A stretch of DNA of 37,584 nt from Xylaria sp. FL1777 (lineage: Eukaryota; Ascomycota; Sordariomycetes; Xylariales; Xylariaceae). Under the pieces are notes generated by a model, which was not told the DNA's origin, did not search any database, and saw only the letters and a list, made by a program, of their open reading frames with translations. Positions 24,047 to 33,391 of this stretch are shown here, piece by piece (the stretch's first letter is position 1; every line of letters begins with the position of its first letter). The position numbers and the translations under genes are program-made. The stretch spans positions 1-37,584 of the forward strand of contig MU400810.1 in NCBI GenBank assembly GCA_022578965.1, given 5' to 3'.

Positions 24047-25372
24047 TTTCAAAGCCGCCTTCTGTCCTCGCCCTGAGACCTAGGGCTGGGTTTGTATCGT
24101 CGAGTGCCTTTTCTACAGAGTAGATTCTCGGTTAGGTGGCCACACATGTAGAAAATGCCAAAAATAATCCAAAGAGAAAAAGAATCCACATGCGGTGTCT
24201 CTCTCCCAGGCCCGAGCTAGGGACCATGCTCGCCGTCCTGCATTGACAAGCGCAGTCACTGCTCCTCGCGTGATTCCCCGCTTATGGTACCTTGTAGATG
24301 GCCGTTCTTCGCCTAATAGCTGCTATTCCCATCCCAGTAGACCCGGAATTGCATGTGTCCAGAACCTCTTCCAGTCCCAACTGCATATCCCAAGTCCCCC
24401 CAAGCCGCATACAGACCCAGGCATGAACGCTTGCGAGGGCCCCACGTTTGCTTGGGTTTCTGCTTGGGTCTTGGACCTTGATCGCGCAGCGCACTCCGCA
24501 GAGCGCCGGCGAATGGCCACTCACGTCGCGCGTTCCAGAGCCTTGGCTCGCCCACGACATTCCATGTATGCGCGGCTCACATCGTCTCATGCGGTTGGGG
24601 ACGGGCAAAGGGCGATGCCAAAAATCACCACTGTCCTCGGCCTCGGCGTCGCTTGTCTCTCGTGGTCGCGCCCGCAGTTCGTTCGTCGCTGGTATGGAAC
24701 GAAGAAACAATCCCTGGCCGACGACGTGCAGCAGCAGACGCAAGCGCGTGCAGCAGACAGCCGAGGCCGCGTGCCGACGAACTGCAGAATGCCGAAAATC
24801 TGACATCTCACAGATGGGCGGCCAGTTCGCTAGCTGGCTCGCCATGCAGCGGCACCAGTCATTCCTGGTTCAGTCAGCAGCGTTGAGCCAGAGTTTACCT
24901 CCCAATCGTGCATTTACGATCCTAAAATATGCACGATTATCACAAAACAAAACGCTTCTATCCCTTTCCGCCACTCTGGCTGGCCGTGATGATTGCTGCG
25001 TCGGGTCACACACACACCCTACTCGCACACATTTACTTTGACTCGTCGTCGAGCCCATCTGACAGCCCCCGGGCCGCCCGGTTCTTCTGCTGACTGGCTA
25101 GCCCTCAACATTCATTTTTTATCTCGCTTGGTTCTCCCGTCCCCTAATCAATTGGGTGGGACATGGTGTTGGATCGGACAAAGAGAACAGATGTGTCCTA
25201 GGTTGGTTAGGTGGTTCTGACGGCCAGGCTTGGGTCTGTCCGTGCCTGGGCTCCGTGTGGGCCTCACCTATCTTCTTCAACTTGCTCTTCTTCCCAGCGC
25301 GTTGCAACCGTTTCATTCTCTCCGCTACTAGCACGAGAAGGAGCCTTCCCTTTCTTTTGTCTCGGGCGCACG

Positions 25373-25404
<32 letters not shown>
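25373..25404. repeat. (GACA)8 microsatellite
   Basis: Eight perfect GACA units are followed by degenerate GCAG units. The array lies about 165 bp upstream of the Nudix ATG, in its promoter or 5' untranslated region. Confidence 0.92.
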
Positions 25405-25406
<2 letters not shown>

Positions 25407-25568
25407 CAGGCAGGCAGAGCCAGGCGAGAAACTAAAACCCAATTAAGCCATTCTTCTCCCCACAGCAACTAAAACCCCCCTGTGCTTCCTAGAGCACCGG
25501 AAAGGGGGGAAGATCAAGATAAGACGAGACCAATTCACCGCGAGCTCACAAGAGTTCGACTTGGAAAA

Positions 25569-26117
25569 ATGGCAGAATACAGGTGGAAGAGCACACTATA
25601 CCCCTCGGATCTCTTCGTCGAGGCCTGCGGCGCCATCGTGTTTGACACATCGACGCACCCGGGCAAGGTGTGTCTGCTGTACCACAACAAGTGCGACGAG
25701 TGGGTGCTCCCGAAGGGCCGGCGCAACTGCAACGAGAGCCGGCAGGCGGCGGCGGTGCGCGAGGTGCGCGAGGAGTCCGGGTACGGCATCGCGCTGCGGC
25801 CGCTGCGCTTCGTGACGCGCGCGCCGTCCGAGCTCGAGCCCGCCAACGTCGGCGACGTGCCGCGCGTCTACGACGGCCTCATCGAGCCCTTCATGCTCGA
25901 CGTCCGCGACCTCGGCAAGGACAAGGGCGTCAAGCTCGTCTGGTGGTTCATCGCCACCCTCGACGGCACCGCCGGCGAGGGCGAGCAGCAGTTCAAGACG
26001 GCCTTCATGAGGCCTGATCGCGCGCTCGAACGCCTTACCTTCCAGAAGGACCGCGACGTGCTGAAGCGTGCCGTTGAGCTTATGGAACAGCACTCGGGGA
26101 ATGGCGGGGCTATCTGA
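25569..26117 (+). CDS. Nudix hydrolase
   Basis: Intronless gene of 182 residues starting at the ATG in aaaATGGCAG. An in-frame extension upstream has only a GTG and is not used. The Nudix box is complete at residues 50-72: G50, E56, then REVREESGY (64-72), matching GX5EX7REUXEEXGU except that the last hydrophobic position is Tyr. The box glutamates bind the divalent metal that drives attack on a nucleoside-diphosphate-X bond. EWVLPKG just before the box is typical of the family. The coding sequence is strongly GC-rich, especially at third positions, unlike its flanks. The substrate cannot be told from the motif; diphosphoinositol phosphates, dinucleoside polyphosphates and oxidised nucleotides are all possible. 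No signal peptide is seen, so it is probably cytosolic or nuclear. Confidence 0.9.
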   Translation: MAEYRWKSTLYPSDLFVEACGAIVFDTSTHPGKVCLLYHNKCDEWVLPKGRRNCNESRQAAAVREVREESGYGIALRPLRFVTRAPSELEPANVGDVPRVYDGLIEPFMLDVRDLGKDKGVKLVWWFIATLDGTAGEGEQQFKTAFMRPDRALERLTFQKDRDVLKRAVELMEQHSGNGGAI

Positions 26118-28132
26118 TGAGGTCGAGACCGTCCGTCGACTAGACAGACGAGCAGATGGACGGATGAGTGGTCGGATGGTTGGGTGCTTAGTTGGTGAAG
26201 CGAGGAGGCGAAAGGGGTAGATGGCTAAGGGGCAAATACCTGGATACCTACTTACTTATTCACTCAACTACCTACTCTATTTACATACTAGTGTTAATCT
26301 GTCATCATAAAGATTGATATGCGCCACGCTTGGCATCCCACGTGGCCTTTTGTTCTTCTTGCGTGTGACCTACTGTATCTGGCGCATTAGGTCCGTGGGG
26401 GACGACTGCCGAGAGGTGTTCATCCCCGTCCTGTTCTGAGGTGCCGCCTTCGTCTGGCTGGCTGTCTAGGGGTGTTGGTGGCTACCTGCAGATGACGAAG
26501 TGTGCATTAGTTCGTGTCTCTCTGCTTACCTGCCGGCCTGCCAACATGTGTGCAGAGTAAAGTAGGTATTTCTCCTATTTATGCCATGCCGCCCTCGCCG
26601 ATCTCGTAGCTTAACCTTGTCGCGTGACCGGCTTGTGTATTTTGCTCATCTCTGGAAAGGAGTAATGATGCTATTAGCCAGTAACCACCCCGAGAAATAT
26701 CCTATGCGAATTGGTATGACAACTCATGGGGTCGTAAGATAACTACAAATTGGAACGTGATAAATTGAGGTATAAGACAATCTTTGGAATCTAGTTTATA
26801 CTCGCTTCATACAACTAGCTACTCTTATAATTTCTTATTTGTAGAAGTTCTAATAAATACACTTAGGTCATGGTGGCGCAGACTGGTTGTTGTGTGTGTA
26901 ACCGGTAAGATGTAAGATGCGGCCCTGTACTCAGCTCTTAATGTCTGCAGATAGACAAGCCTAGAAGCGCGAAATTTAGCTAGGATTATTCATCTTAGGC
27001 TTGACGAAGTACTGAAGTAGTGTACGCAGTAAGGCCCGCCTCCTCACTCCATCCCTGCTCTTCTTCCCTGCAGCGTATGAGTTATGAGTTAGGATTTTCC
27101 CTGTCATCGGCTGCTGGAGCTGGTTGATAGTCGGGGTTAGGTCGTTTTGAGCGTCGACTATGATTATTGCTGGACTTGTCTACCTGGCATTTGGCCCAAT
27201 ATAAATTCTGCCAGAGAAGCTGGGTTAAAAATGAAATCCTGAAATCTCTGTTTATATATTACATGTCCGTATATATTATGTACAGCCTTCGTCTCAACAA
27301 GTACCTGTCACACCATGAAGTAGTCTAACTGCTCTCATTAACTCATCCTTCATTTGTTTAGAAGTGGCTGCGGTGTAATTTTCGGACTGGTGCAGGAAAT
27401 GTGCCATCGGGCATCGACTGAAACGCTACAGCACGGTTATCGTGGGCTGCTTTGAGATTGGTTAACTCTATGCTTGATATGCTTCTCCCGCTGGTTTATA
27501 GACCACCGTGTCCCCCTCATTTTTTTATGTCTTCTCCTCTCCCTTCCTCTCTGAGTCTCTCTGTGTGTGTGTCTTCGTTGCTATAATTACTGGTATTCAA
27601 CGAAATTACTAGAGCGAGAAAAAGAACAAGCTTACCATACCTACGTAGATAGGGGTCTTGTTGTTTCTTCGGTACTATATGATTGGTAGGCTAGATATGT
27701 CTTTCGTATTATTTCTTGGCTCCTGGGACCTATGCAGCTCAGGAGTTATATGCTGACCAACCGAGCGCCATGGAAAACTGTGTCTTACGCTCTTCTTTCA
27801 GAAGCGAGTCCCTTCATAACGTCTTTATTATTCTACGGTTGTCGTGCATGCACCGTGCCTTTAAGTTCTTCTATAGGCCAGATACTATGAAGCTAAGGAC
27901 TGGAAAATCAGAGGTATGCATCACATTCTCCTCACATAACATGATATGATACGAGAGACTCCCTTGGTATAGTAGCCCATCTACAAGGCATTTGTCGACT
28001 TTCCGCGTCCAAAGCAGGAGATAGGGGTCTGTATCATGTTCTCAGGGTAACGTTACCACTCTCTCTGTCATTTTCAACTCGTGACCACGATTCCAGATAT
28101 CACGATCACAGACGAAGTGTCTCACTACCTCT
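26118..28132. other. Intergenic region between convergent Nudix and TDP2-like genes
   Basis: It contains the 3' ends of two convergent genes and nothing else recognisable. One TACGCAGTA word is at 27023. The frame at 27716-27949 has no domain and was not called. Confidence 0.55.
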
Positions 28133-29439
28133 TCAATCTACAACAACAACTTCAGCAAAAACGCCCAAATGATCTGTAATCCACGCCTTTTCAAACTCGC
28201 CCCACCGTATGATATCCTCCCTCTCTCTCCCTTCGGTAACTTCGACATCAGCACCGAACCGGGCGAACTTCTCGACGTGGATGCCACCACAGTAAAACAC
28301 CTTGTCCATCCGCGAACAGCCGTACATCCTTCGCAGCTGCGGCGGGGCCTGCTGGCCCCATGTGTACCCTTCTTCGCTGTCCTCCTGTCCACCGAGTTCC
28401 AGGTATGCATCGCGCAGGCCGTTGGCGCTATGCAGGGTGCGGTCGAAGGGCTGGATTGCGTTCAAGTCCCCTGCGACTATGGTTGGGATTATTAGATTAG
28501 TTCGTTTCGTTGTATGTATGAGTTAACTATAGGTACAATACATAAATGCGATACGTAATACTCATACTATAGCTTTCAGAAAGAAATAAAATAAGGGAAG
28601 ACTCTTACAGGCTGCTTAACTACCAATTACGTAATATGAAAGGAATGATACGAATGCGTGAATCAAATGAAGAAAAGGAGGCAGCTAAACAGGGAGTACT
28701 TACGTAGTGCTCCGTGGATAGATTCGTCGTGCATGAACTTCGCCGCGAGAGCGACTTGTGGAGGGCGATAGGACGGTTCTTGGGCGAGGGATTCAAGATG
28801 GGTGTTGCAGAAGCGGATGATTTTGCCATCCTTTCTCTTGCCATCACCCCCCAAGCCAACACCACCACCCCGCGTACTCTCTTTCCCATCCTGCAGGTCC
28901 CGCGATGGCGGGCCAACGACAACATCGACGAAAAGCGCATCGCGATCCATCCGCGTCAGCGCATAATGGGTGCGGAAGACCTCGGCGACATCGAGCCGAC
29001 GGTCAACCAGCGTCGTGGTACCGTAGAGTCGCGACGCCCAGAACGTCGCATCCACGTCGGTACGGAGGAAACCGTCCTGCACCCACGCCGTTGCGCCGAT
29101 GGCCTCCAGGTCCGCCGGCACGCACTCCTGGAGGAAGACCACGGCTGCCGTGCTCCGCGGCAGAGCTGAGATGCGTGCCTGCAGCTCGACTAGGCCCGCT
29201 TCCATGCGCGGCCGAGCGTGCGGGACCATGAAGTCTATGTTCCAGCTGAACAGGGCCAGCTTAGTCGGAGTGGCATCGAATTGTGATTGATTTTTGGCCG
29301 TTGCCGTCCAGCTCTGCGTTGCGCTGTCGAATCCGTAGATGGGCTGCGGATGAGGCGAGTCTGGTTTCCACGGCACGGAGCTCTCGGGCTTCCGCGCTAG
29401 CTCGATTTGCTCAATGATCTTCCTTATTTCCTCGTTCAT
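28133..29439 (-). CDS. Endonuclease/exonuclease/phosphatase protein, TDP2-like
   Basis: Probable 5'-tyrosyl-DNA phosphodiesterase-like enzyme, which in other eukaryotes removes topoisomerase II peptides from DNA 5' ends. Exon 1 is 29439-28704 and exon 2 is 28476-28133, with a 227-nt intron (GTAAGT donor, ATAG acceptor); the product is 359 residues. The metal-dependent EEP motifs occur in order: FSWNID with N67, FLQEC with E105, NTHLES (212-217), GDLN with D249, RMD (301-303), and TDH with H348. These match the catalytic set N, E, D, H known in TDP2. A Gly/Lys-rich insertion (about 190-205) interrupts the fold before THLES. The start is the first ATG; the longer frame upstream begins with TTG. 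Other EEP-family roles are not excluded. It is transcribed in the same direction as PEX16. Confidence 0.85.
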
Positions 29440-30044
29440 GGCTACGGGTGCGGGGTTCAGGGATATGCGGTGTTTTGAGGGTTGAAGGGCCCTTTGAAAG
29501 GATAAGTTTAACTTGTTGAGTGGGATGTGCGTAGGATGTTGTGGGTTTGAAGTGAGATGAGCAGAGGATTTGCTGACATGTAAAATGCCTAGCAAGGCAG
29601 TTAGTAAGTGAATGTCTACTTTGTATGTAAGACATCTGTCAGTGTAAATAAGTAGGTAGAAGATAATTCATTGAATTTTTGTAAGTGAGTTACTAATGCA
29701 CTCATTCCCGCTATTGATTTCAAGGTATAGCAAATCACTGGCTGGGGCTTTATAGGATTTGTTTGTCTTGAATGCCTTCCCATTACAATTACCACGATTT
29801 CGGTGTCTATATCGACCTAGGCCCGGTAGGTGTCGGTGTGACAGCCGGTGCAAAGGACCGCGGCATCAAATCCTTTTCAATTATGTCATCCACCACGAGA
29901 ATGTTGTAGTTTCTATGTTACAATGTTCGGTTCCCCATCCTGTATGCAAACAACCAGCAGCATGAGCGAGGAATATGAATACGCTTACAGAACCTAGCTG
30001 GTGGGCGGTGATTGCTGGAGGAACTGGGGATATGGCAAGGAAAA
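29440..30044. other. Spacer between TDP2-like gene and PEX16
   Basis: This 605-bp gap holds the promoter and 5' leader of the TDP2-like gene and the 3' end of PEX16. No further gene is seen. Confidence 0.6.
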
Positions 30045-31235
30045 TTAAGCGCTCGTGCTGAAGTAATAATTATCCCACAGGTACTCATAGTCCTCTAAAA
30101 TACCGGACACGAGACTCGGCATACGCCGACGCACCCCAGTTATGAGACCCTTGGTGACATTTTCGTAGAAGGCTCCCCTCATCGTCCACCATCCGGCAGC
30201 CCAATATCTCTTGCCCCATTCCTCTTGTTCCAGAGAGGTGCTCCGGAAGCCTCGGTCGCGCAGCTGTCGTGCCGTGTATTCAATACTAAGTCCAATCACC
30301 CACGGTGCCCATGATTTCTTATCCTTGCTTTGAGACATGGCCACAGCGTAGACCAATGGTGACAATATATGCAACAGTTCGGCAGCTTGGCCGGATCGCG
30401 ATAGCGTGTTAAGAAGCTTAGCCGCAGGTTTGATGTCGTCGGCTGTCAAGACTCGGCTCTGAAGATAGGAGCTCACATCAGCGGGGTTGGGCAGACTTGG
30501 TAGGCTTGACTTGGTCCGTGGCATGGCCCACTCCTTCTCATGGGCCGCCTTGGCGGAACCGTTCAGATCGGCCGAGCTGGGCTCCTCTCCCATCAGCTCT
30601 TTCAACGCATCATCGTCCGAATGGTCATCCTCGGTGGGTATGGGTTCGCGCTCGGGGAGTGGCGGGGTGACCAGAGGCCGGGAACTCGTTATACGCATCA
30701 GGAGGAGGCGACATATGGCCTTGAGGGCTTCCAGCACTATGACAACACGCCATCGCATCTTCTCGCCGCGTCGCTTGGCTGCCATCTCCCACAGCAGCTC
30801 GGTATACTGGATGATCTGCAACAGCAGCGCTATCCTGCGATAGAGGTTGCTCTTGGCGGCCCAAAACCTCGTGTAGCGAGCATGGGGGCCGGGTATCCTG
30901 GGAGCGGAGAGCGAGGGGATCTTATTGATGGCGTTCCGGAGCACGGAATCATGGTAGAGGGCGAGCAACTGGACGCCGGAGTGAACGGTCTCGGACGCGA
31001 TCTCGGCATCACGGAAGCGGCCGGGGATGATGTAGGTCAGGGATCGCAAGGCGCTCTCGATCTGCGACACTTGGTGAGCATTTTTGGTGATGAAGTCGCT
31101 ATACATGTGCAGCCACCGGGGTGGCATGGATGCGAGACTGTGGATTGGATTTTGCGACGCTGCTGCTGCTGCTGTTGTTTTCGTGGTCGGGTGCGACGCC
31201 GCCGTCTCGTGGAGGGAGTCGCGCGATAATGACAT
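30045..31235 (-). CDS. PEX16: Peroxisomal membrane protein Pex16
   Basis: Single-exon gene of 396 residues. Pex16 acts in peroxisome membrane biogenesis, helping to place membrane proteins and recruit Pex3. Recognisable family stretches are RWLHMYSDFITKNAHQVSQ (about 40-58), IESALRSLTYIIPGRF, ELLWEMAAKRRG in the middle, and the C-terminal region running to DYEYLWDNYYFSTSA. Hydrophobic helices are present, but no N-terminal signal. An acidic linker (TEDDHSDDDALKE) separates the conserved halves. The start at 31235 gives a 36-residue leader with a poly-Ala run coded by a GCN repeat. Met37 (MPPRW) immediately precedes the conserved part and is a credible alternative start. It lies 782 bp downstream of the P450 gene and in the same orientation. 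Confidence 0.93.
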   Translation of the reverse strand: MSLSRDSLHETAASHPTTKTTAAAAASQNPIHSLASMPPRWLHMYSDFITKNAHQVSQIESALRSLTYIIPGRFRDAEIASETVHSGVQLLALYHDSVLRNAINKIPSLSAPRIPGPHARYTRFWAAKSNLYRRIALLLQIIQYTELLWEMAAKRRGEKMRWRVVIVLEALKAICRLLLMRITSSRPLVTPPLPEREPIPTEDDHSDDDALKELMGEEPSSADLNGSAKAAHEKEWAMPRTKSSLPSLPNPADVSSYLQSRVLTADDIKPAAKLLNTLSRSGQAAELLHILSPLVYAVAMSQSKDKKSWAPWVIGLSIEYTARQLRDRGFRSTSLEQEEWGKRYWAAGWWTMRGAFYENVTKGLITGVRRRMPSLVSGILEDYEYLWDNYYFSTSA

Positions 31236-32017
31236 AAAAAGTCAGTCAATCAGGGCATGGGGATTGATGGATTAGGGTGTGTATCTTTGTTTACACTCGC
31301 AGTAAGTGAGCATGAAAAAAAAAGGGTGTTGTGGAATCGAATTGGAAAAGAATGGCGAAATAGAGGAAGATAGGGAAATAGAAAGCGGGTGTGTAGAAGG
31401 TACCGGTAGTAGATAGTGTCGAGACTGAAGATGCCGCGAGCTGTCGAGGTTTCGCGTCATTGGGTCCCCCAGTTCAATTAGCTGGAGCGTTGGAACTGCC
31501 TCGGCTCAGTGGTTTGATAGCGGATGGTGTCTCCACCTACCCGGGTACTTTAGGCCAACCTACCTGTTACCTCCAGCTCACTGCACATGTGGTAAAGTAC
31601 TTACCTACATAGCGAGTTCTACAGTAAGGTTACCCAGGCTTGACGCTACGTATTGCGCTACTGTTCAGGAACTTTAGGGGTTCATAACTCATCAGGATGT
31701 ATATAATACCTAGGTAGGTACCTAACCTATCACAACCTTCGTCCTTTCGAAAGCTCCCCTCACTCATTGATGCTTACTGACATCTCTGCTCCCACTCATT
31801 CTCACCCTCGCCCCCATCAAGCCTCGGACACCGTTCCTGTTGCAGGCAAATACGCAATAACGAATTCAATAAGCCGTCTTTCCGGCCCTTTACACCGTAT
31901 TAGATTATGGGTATCAAAACGACGGAAAACCTCATAATAACTGATCGCCACGACACTCGCAAAACACTCGCACGCATGCACACAGCATAGCAAACATCAG
32001 GAAACGCCAGCAAACAG
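31236..32017. other. Spacer between PEX16 and the P450 gene
   Basis: No gene or reductase-like frame follows the P450 stop. One TACCTAGGTA palindrome lies at 31707-31716, within a denser patch of GGTA/TACC words. Confidence 0.6.
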
Positions 32018-33391
32018 TTATATGTCCCTCGGCTTCACCTTGGCCTCGAAGCCGATGGGTCTGACATTAAACCAGCCGTCCTGCTCCAGCTTGTATCCCG
32101 GATCCACCGCCTCGAAGTCCAGCTCCTTGATCATCTTGGCCAGCACCACCATGCTGAACTGCACTGCCCAGTGTTTGCCGATGCACTGTCGTTTGCCGTT
32201 GCCGAACCATTTCTTGACCCCCGCCGGCAGCTTGTCGAACGACTCGCCCATCATGCGCTCGGGTTTGAACGCCAGCGGCTCCTCGAACACCTCGGGGTCG
32301 CGGTTGACGCCCGCGAGCACGATGATGACGGCCTGGTTGTAAGCGATCTGGTACTTGCCGCCGCCGAGAAGCACAGGGCTCTTGTTGTCCTTGGGGATCG
32401 GCTCGACGTTGAAGCCGGGGGCTGCGAACGACAGGCGGAGCGACTCGCGCATCACGCCCTCGATGTACTGGAGCTGCGATAGGTGCTCGTACTGGAACTC
32501 GCCGTCACCGATGACGGCGTCCAGCTCTTGACGTGCCTTGGTCACCACTTCTGGGTTCTGCAGTAGGAAGAGAATGCTCGTGGTTAGAAGACAGGGTGCC
32601 GTGCTACTACCAATGGGCATGCTGAGGATTTCATCGATGACTTCTGATTCCGTCAATGCCTTGCCTGTTTCGGGGTCCTTCGCCGTGAGGATTGCGTCGA
32701 GCACGTCCCGCCTCTCCGTGGGGTTATCCTTGCGATATTGCACCAGCTCGGCCGCGTATGATCGCAGTGTCTTGGTGGCTGACTTGAACTTGCCACCGTA
32801 GAACAGCCAGTTGAGAATGCCCGGTCGTGTCGGGCGCTTCATGGCCTCAGATGTCGCGTCTTCCATACCTTTGAGGACGGGATGCTCGGGACCCGTGAGG
32901 CAGTTCAGCCTCTTCCCAAATAGAGTAGCTGTTGTAACTTCGAGGTTAAGTCGGTTCAGATCTCCAAGGGGAGCGATCTTGTTATTGATCCCAAGACCCT
33001 TCCATTTCTCTAGAAGTTCGTTGGTGATGTCCCGCATCTCATTGAAGCTATCAGTAAGCGCTGAGGGCGACAGCTTGGGCGCTATGATCCGGTGAGCGAT
33101 GCCCCACGAGGGTTCGTTGTCAAACGCTGTGAAGAGAGCATCGTGTACTGTATATCGAATCTCGACAATGGGACCGCCCACAAATTTCCTGAATCGCTTC
33201 TCGTCGCACAACTCCTCTGCCAGTGCTGCACCTGCCACGAAGACGATGGGCTTACCCAACACCTTGATCTGGAAGATCTCTCCGTACTTTTCGGCTAGCT
33301 TCTTCAGAGACCACCATGTGTTGTTCGGGTCGACGTCTTTGATGTTTCCTAGTAGAGGCAGACCCGGTGGCTGAGGAATTGGTTGAGACAT
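32018..33391 (-). CDS. Stand-alone CYP505/CYP102-like cytochrome P450
   Basis: Intronless gene of 457 residues. It begins MSQPIPQPPGLPLLGN with no membrane anchor, like the soluble heme domains of CYP102 (BM3) and CYP505 (P450foxy), and aligns with them along its length (DEKRFRKF, HDALFTAFDNEPSWGIAHRI). The heme loop is intact at 396-405 (FGNGKRQCIG, ligand Cys403), ExxR is ESLR (316-319), and the PERF element is FKPERM (375-380). Two features are odd. The reductase domain normally fused to this group is absent and no frame for it follows. The I-helix AGHETT is replaced by IGSSTA (260-265), keeping Thr264 but losing the acidic residue. An external reductase, use of peroxide, or a non-monooxygenase reaction are possible. 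CYP505 relatives hydroxylate fatty acids; the substrate here is unknown. Oxidation of the terpene made 27 kb away is speculative. Confidence 0.9.
   Translation of the reverse strand: MSQPIPQPPGLPLLGNIKDVDPNNTWWSLKKLAEKYGEIFQIKVLGKPIVFVAGAALAEELCDEKRFRKFVGGPIVEIRYTVHDALFTAFDNEPSWGIAHRIIAPKLSPSALTDSFNEMRDITNELLEKWKGLGINNKIAPLGDLNRLNLEVTTATLFGKRLNCLTGPEHPVLKGMEDATSEAMKRPTRPGILNWLFYGGKFKSATKTLRSYAAELVQYRKDNPTERRDVLDAILTAKDPETGKALTESEVIDEILSMPIGSSTAPCLLTTSILFLLQNPEVVTKARQELDAVIGDGEFQYEHLSQLQYIEGVMRESLRLSFAAPGFNVEPIPKDNKSPVLLGGGKYQIAYNQAVIIVLAGVNRDPEVFEEPLAFKPERMMGESFDKLPAGVKKWFGNGKRQCIGKHWAVQFSMVVLAKMIKELDFEAVDPGYKLEQDGWFNVRPIGFEAKVKPRDI

Larger units (their letters stand above)
15881..25568. other. 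9.7-kb gene-poor region between divergent genes
   Basis: No convincing coding gene was found between the divergent SWIRM and Nudix genes. That is long for a fungal genome, where genes usually come every 2 to 3 kb. The longest frames (24195-24803 +, 24282-24845 -, 20661-21101 +) overlap frames on other strands, lack domains and often lack an ATG. The region holds microsatellites, a 9-bp minisatellite, polypurine/polypyrimidine tracts, a G11/C13 inverted repeat and several hairpins, listed separately. It could include long untranslated leaders, non-coding RNA or very decayed transposons. Confidence 0.55.

Noticed and set aside
24195..24845. Opposed open frames of about 200 codons on both strands
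   Set aside because: They overlap each other, have low-complexity Arg/Ser-rich translations, no recognisable domain, and lie in GC-rich DNA where stops are rare.
25596..26093. 165-codon minus-strand frame
   Set aside because: It is antisense to the Nudix gene, where strong third-position GC bias keeps the opposite strand open. No family resemblance.
26870..26930. tRNA A-box-like word tggcgcagactggt
   Set aside because: No B box follows at a suitable distance and there is no acceptor stem.
29440..29595. N-terminal extension of the TDP2-like protein
   Set aside because: The extension begins at TTG and contains no conserved motif. The ATG at 29439 was preferred.
3564..33391. A single terpene gene cluster linking cyclase, SDR and P450
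   Set aside because: The genes are far apart and separated by SWIRM, Nudix, TDP2-like and PEX16 genes. Functional linkage is possible but not supported by position.
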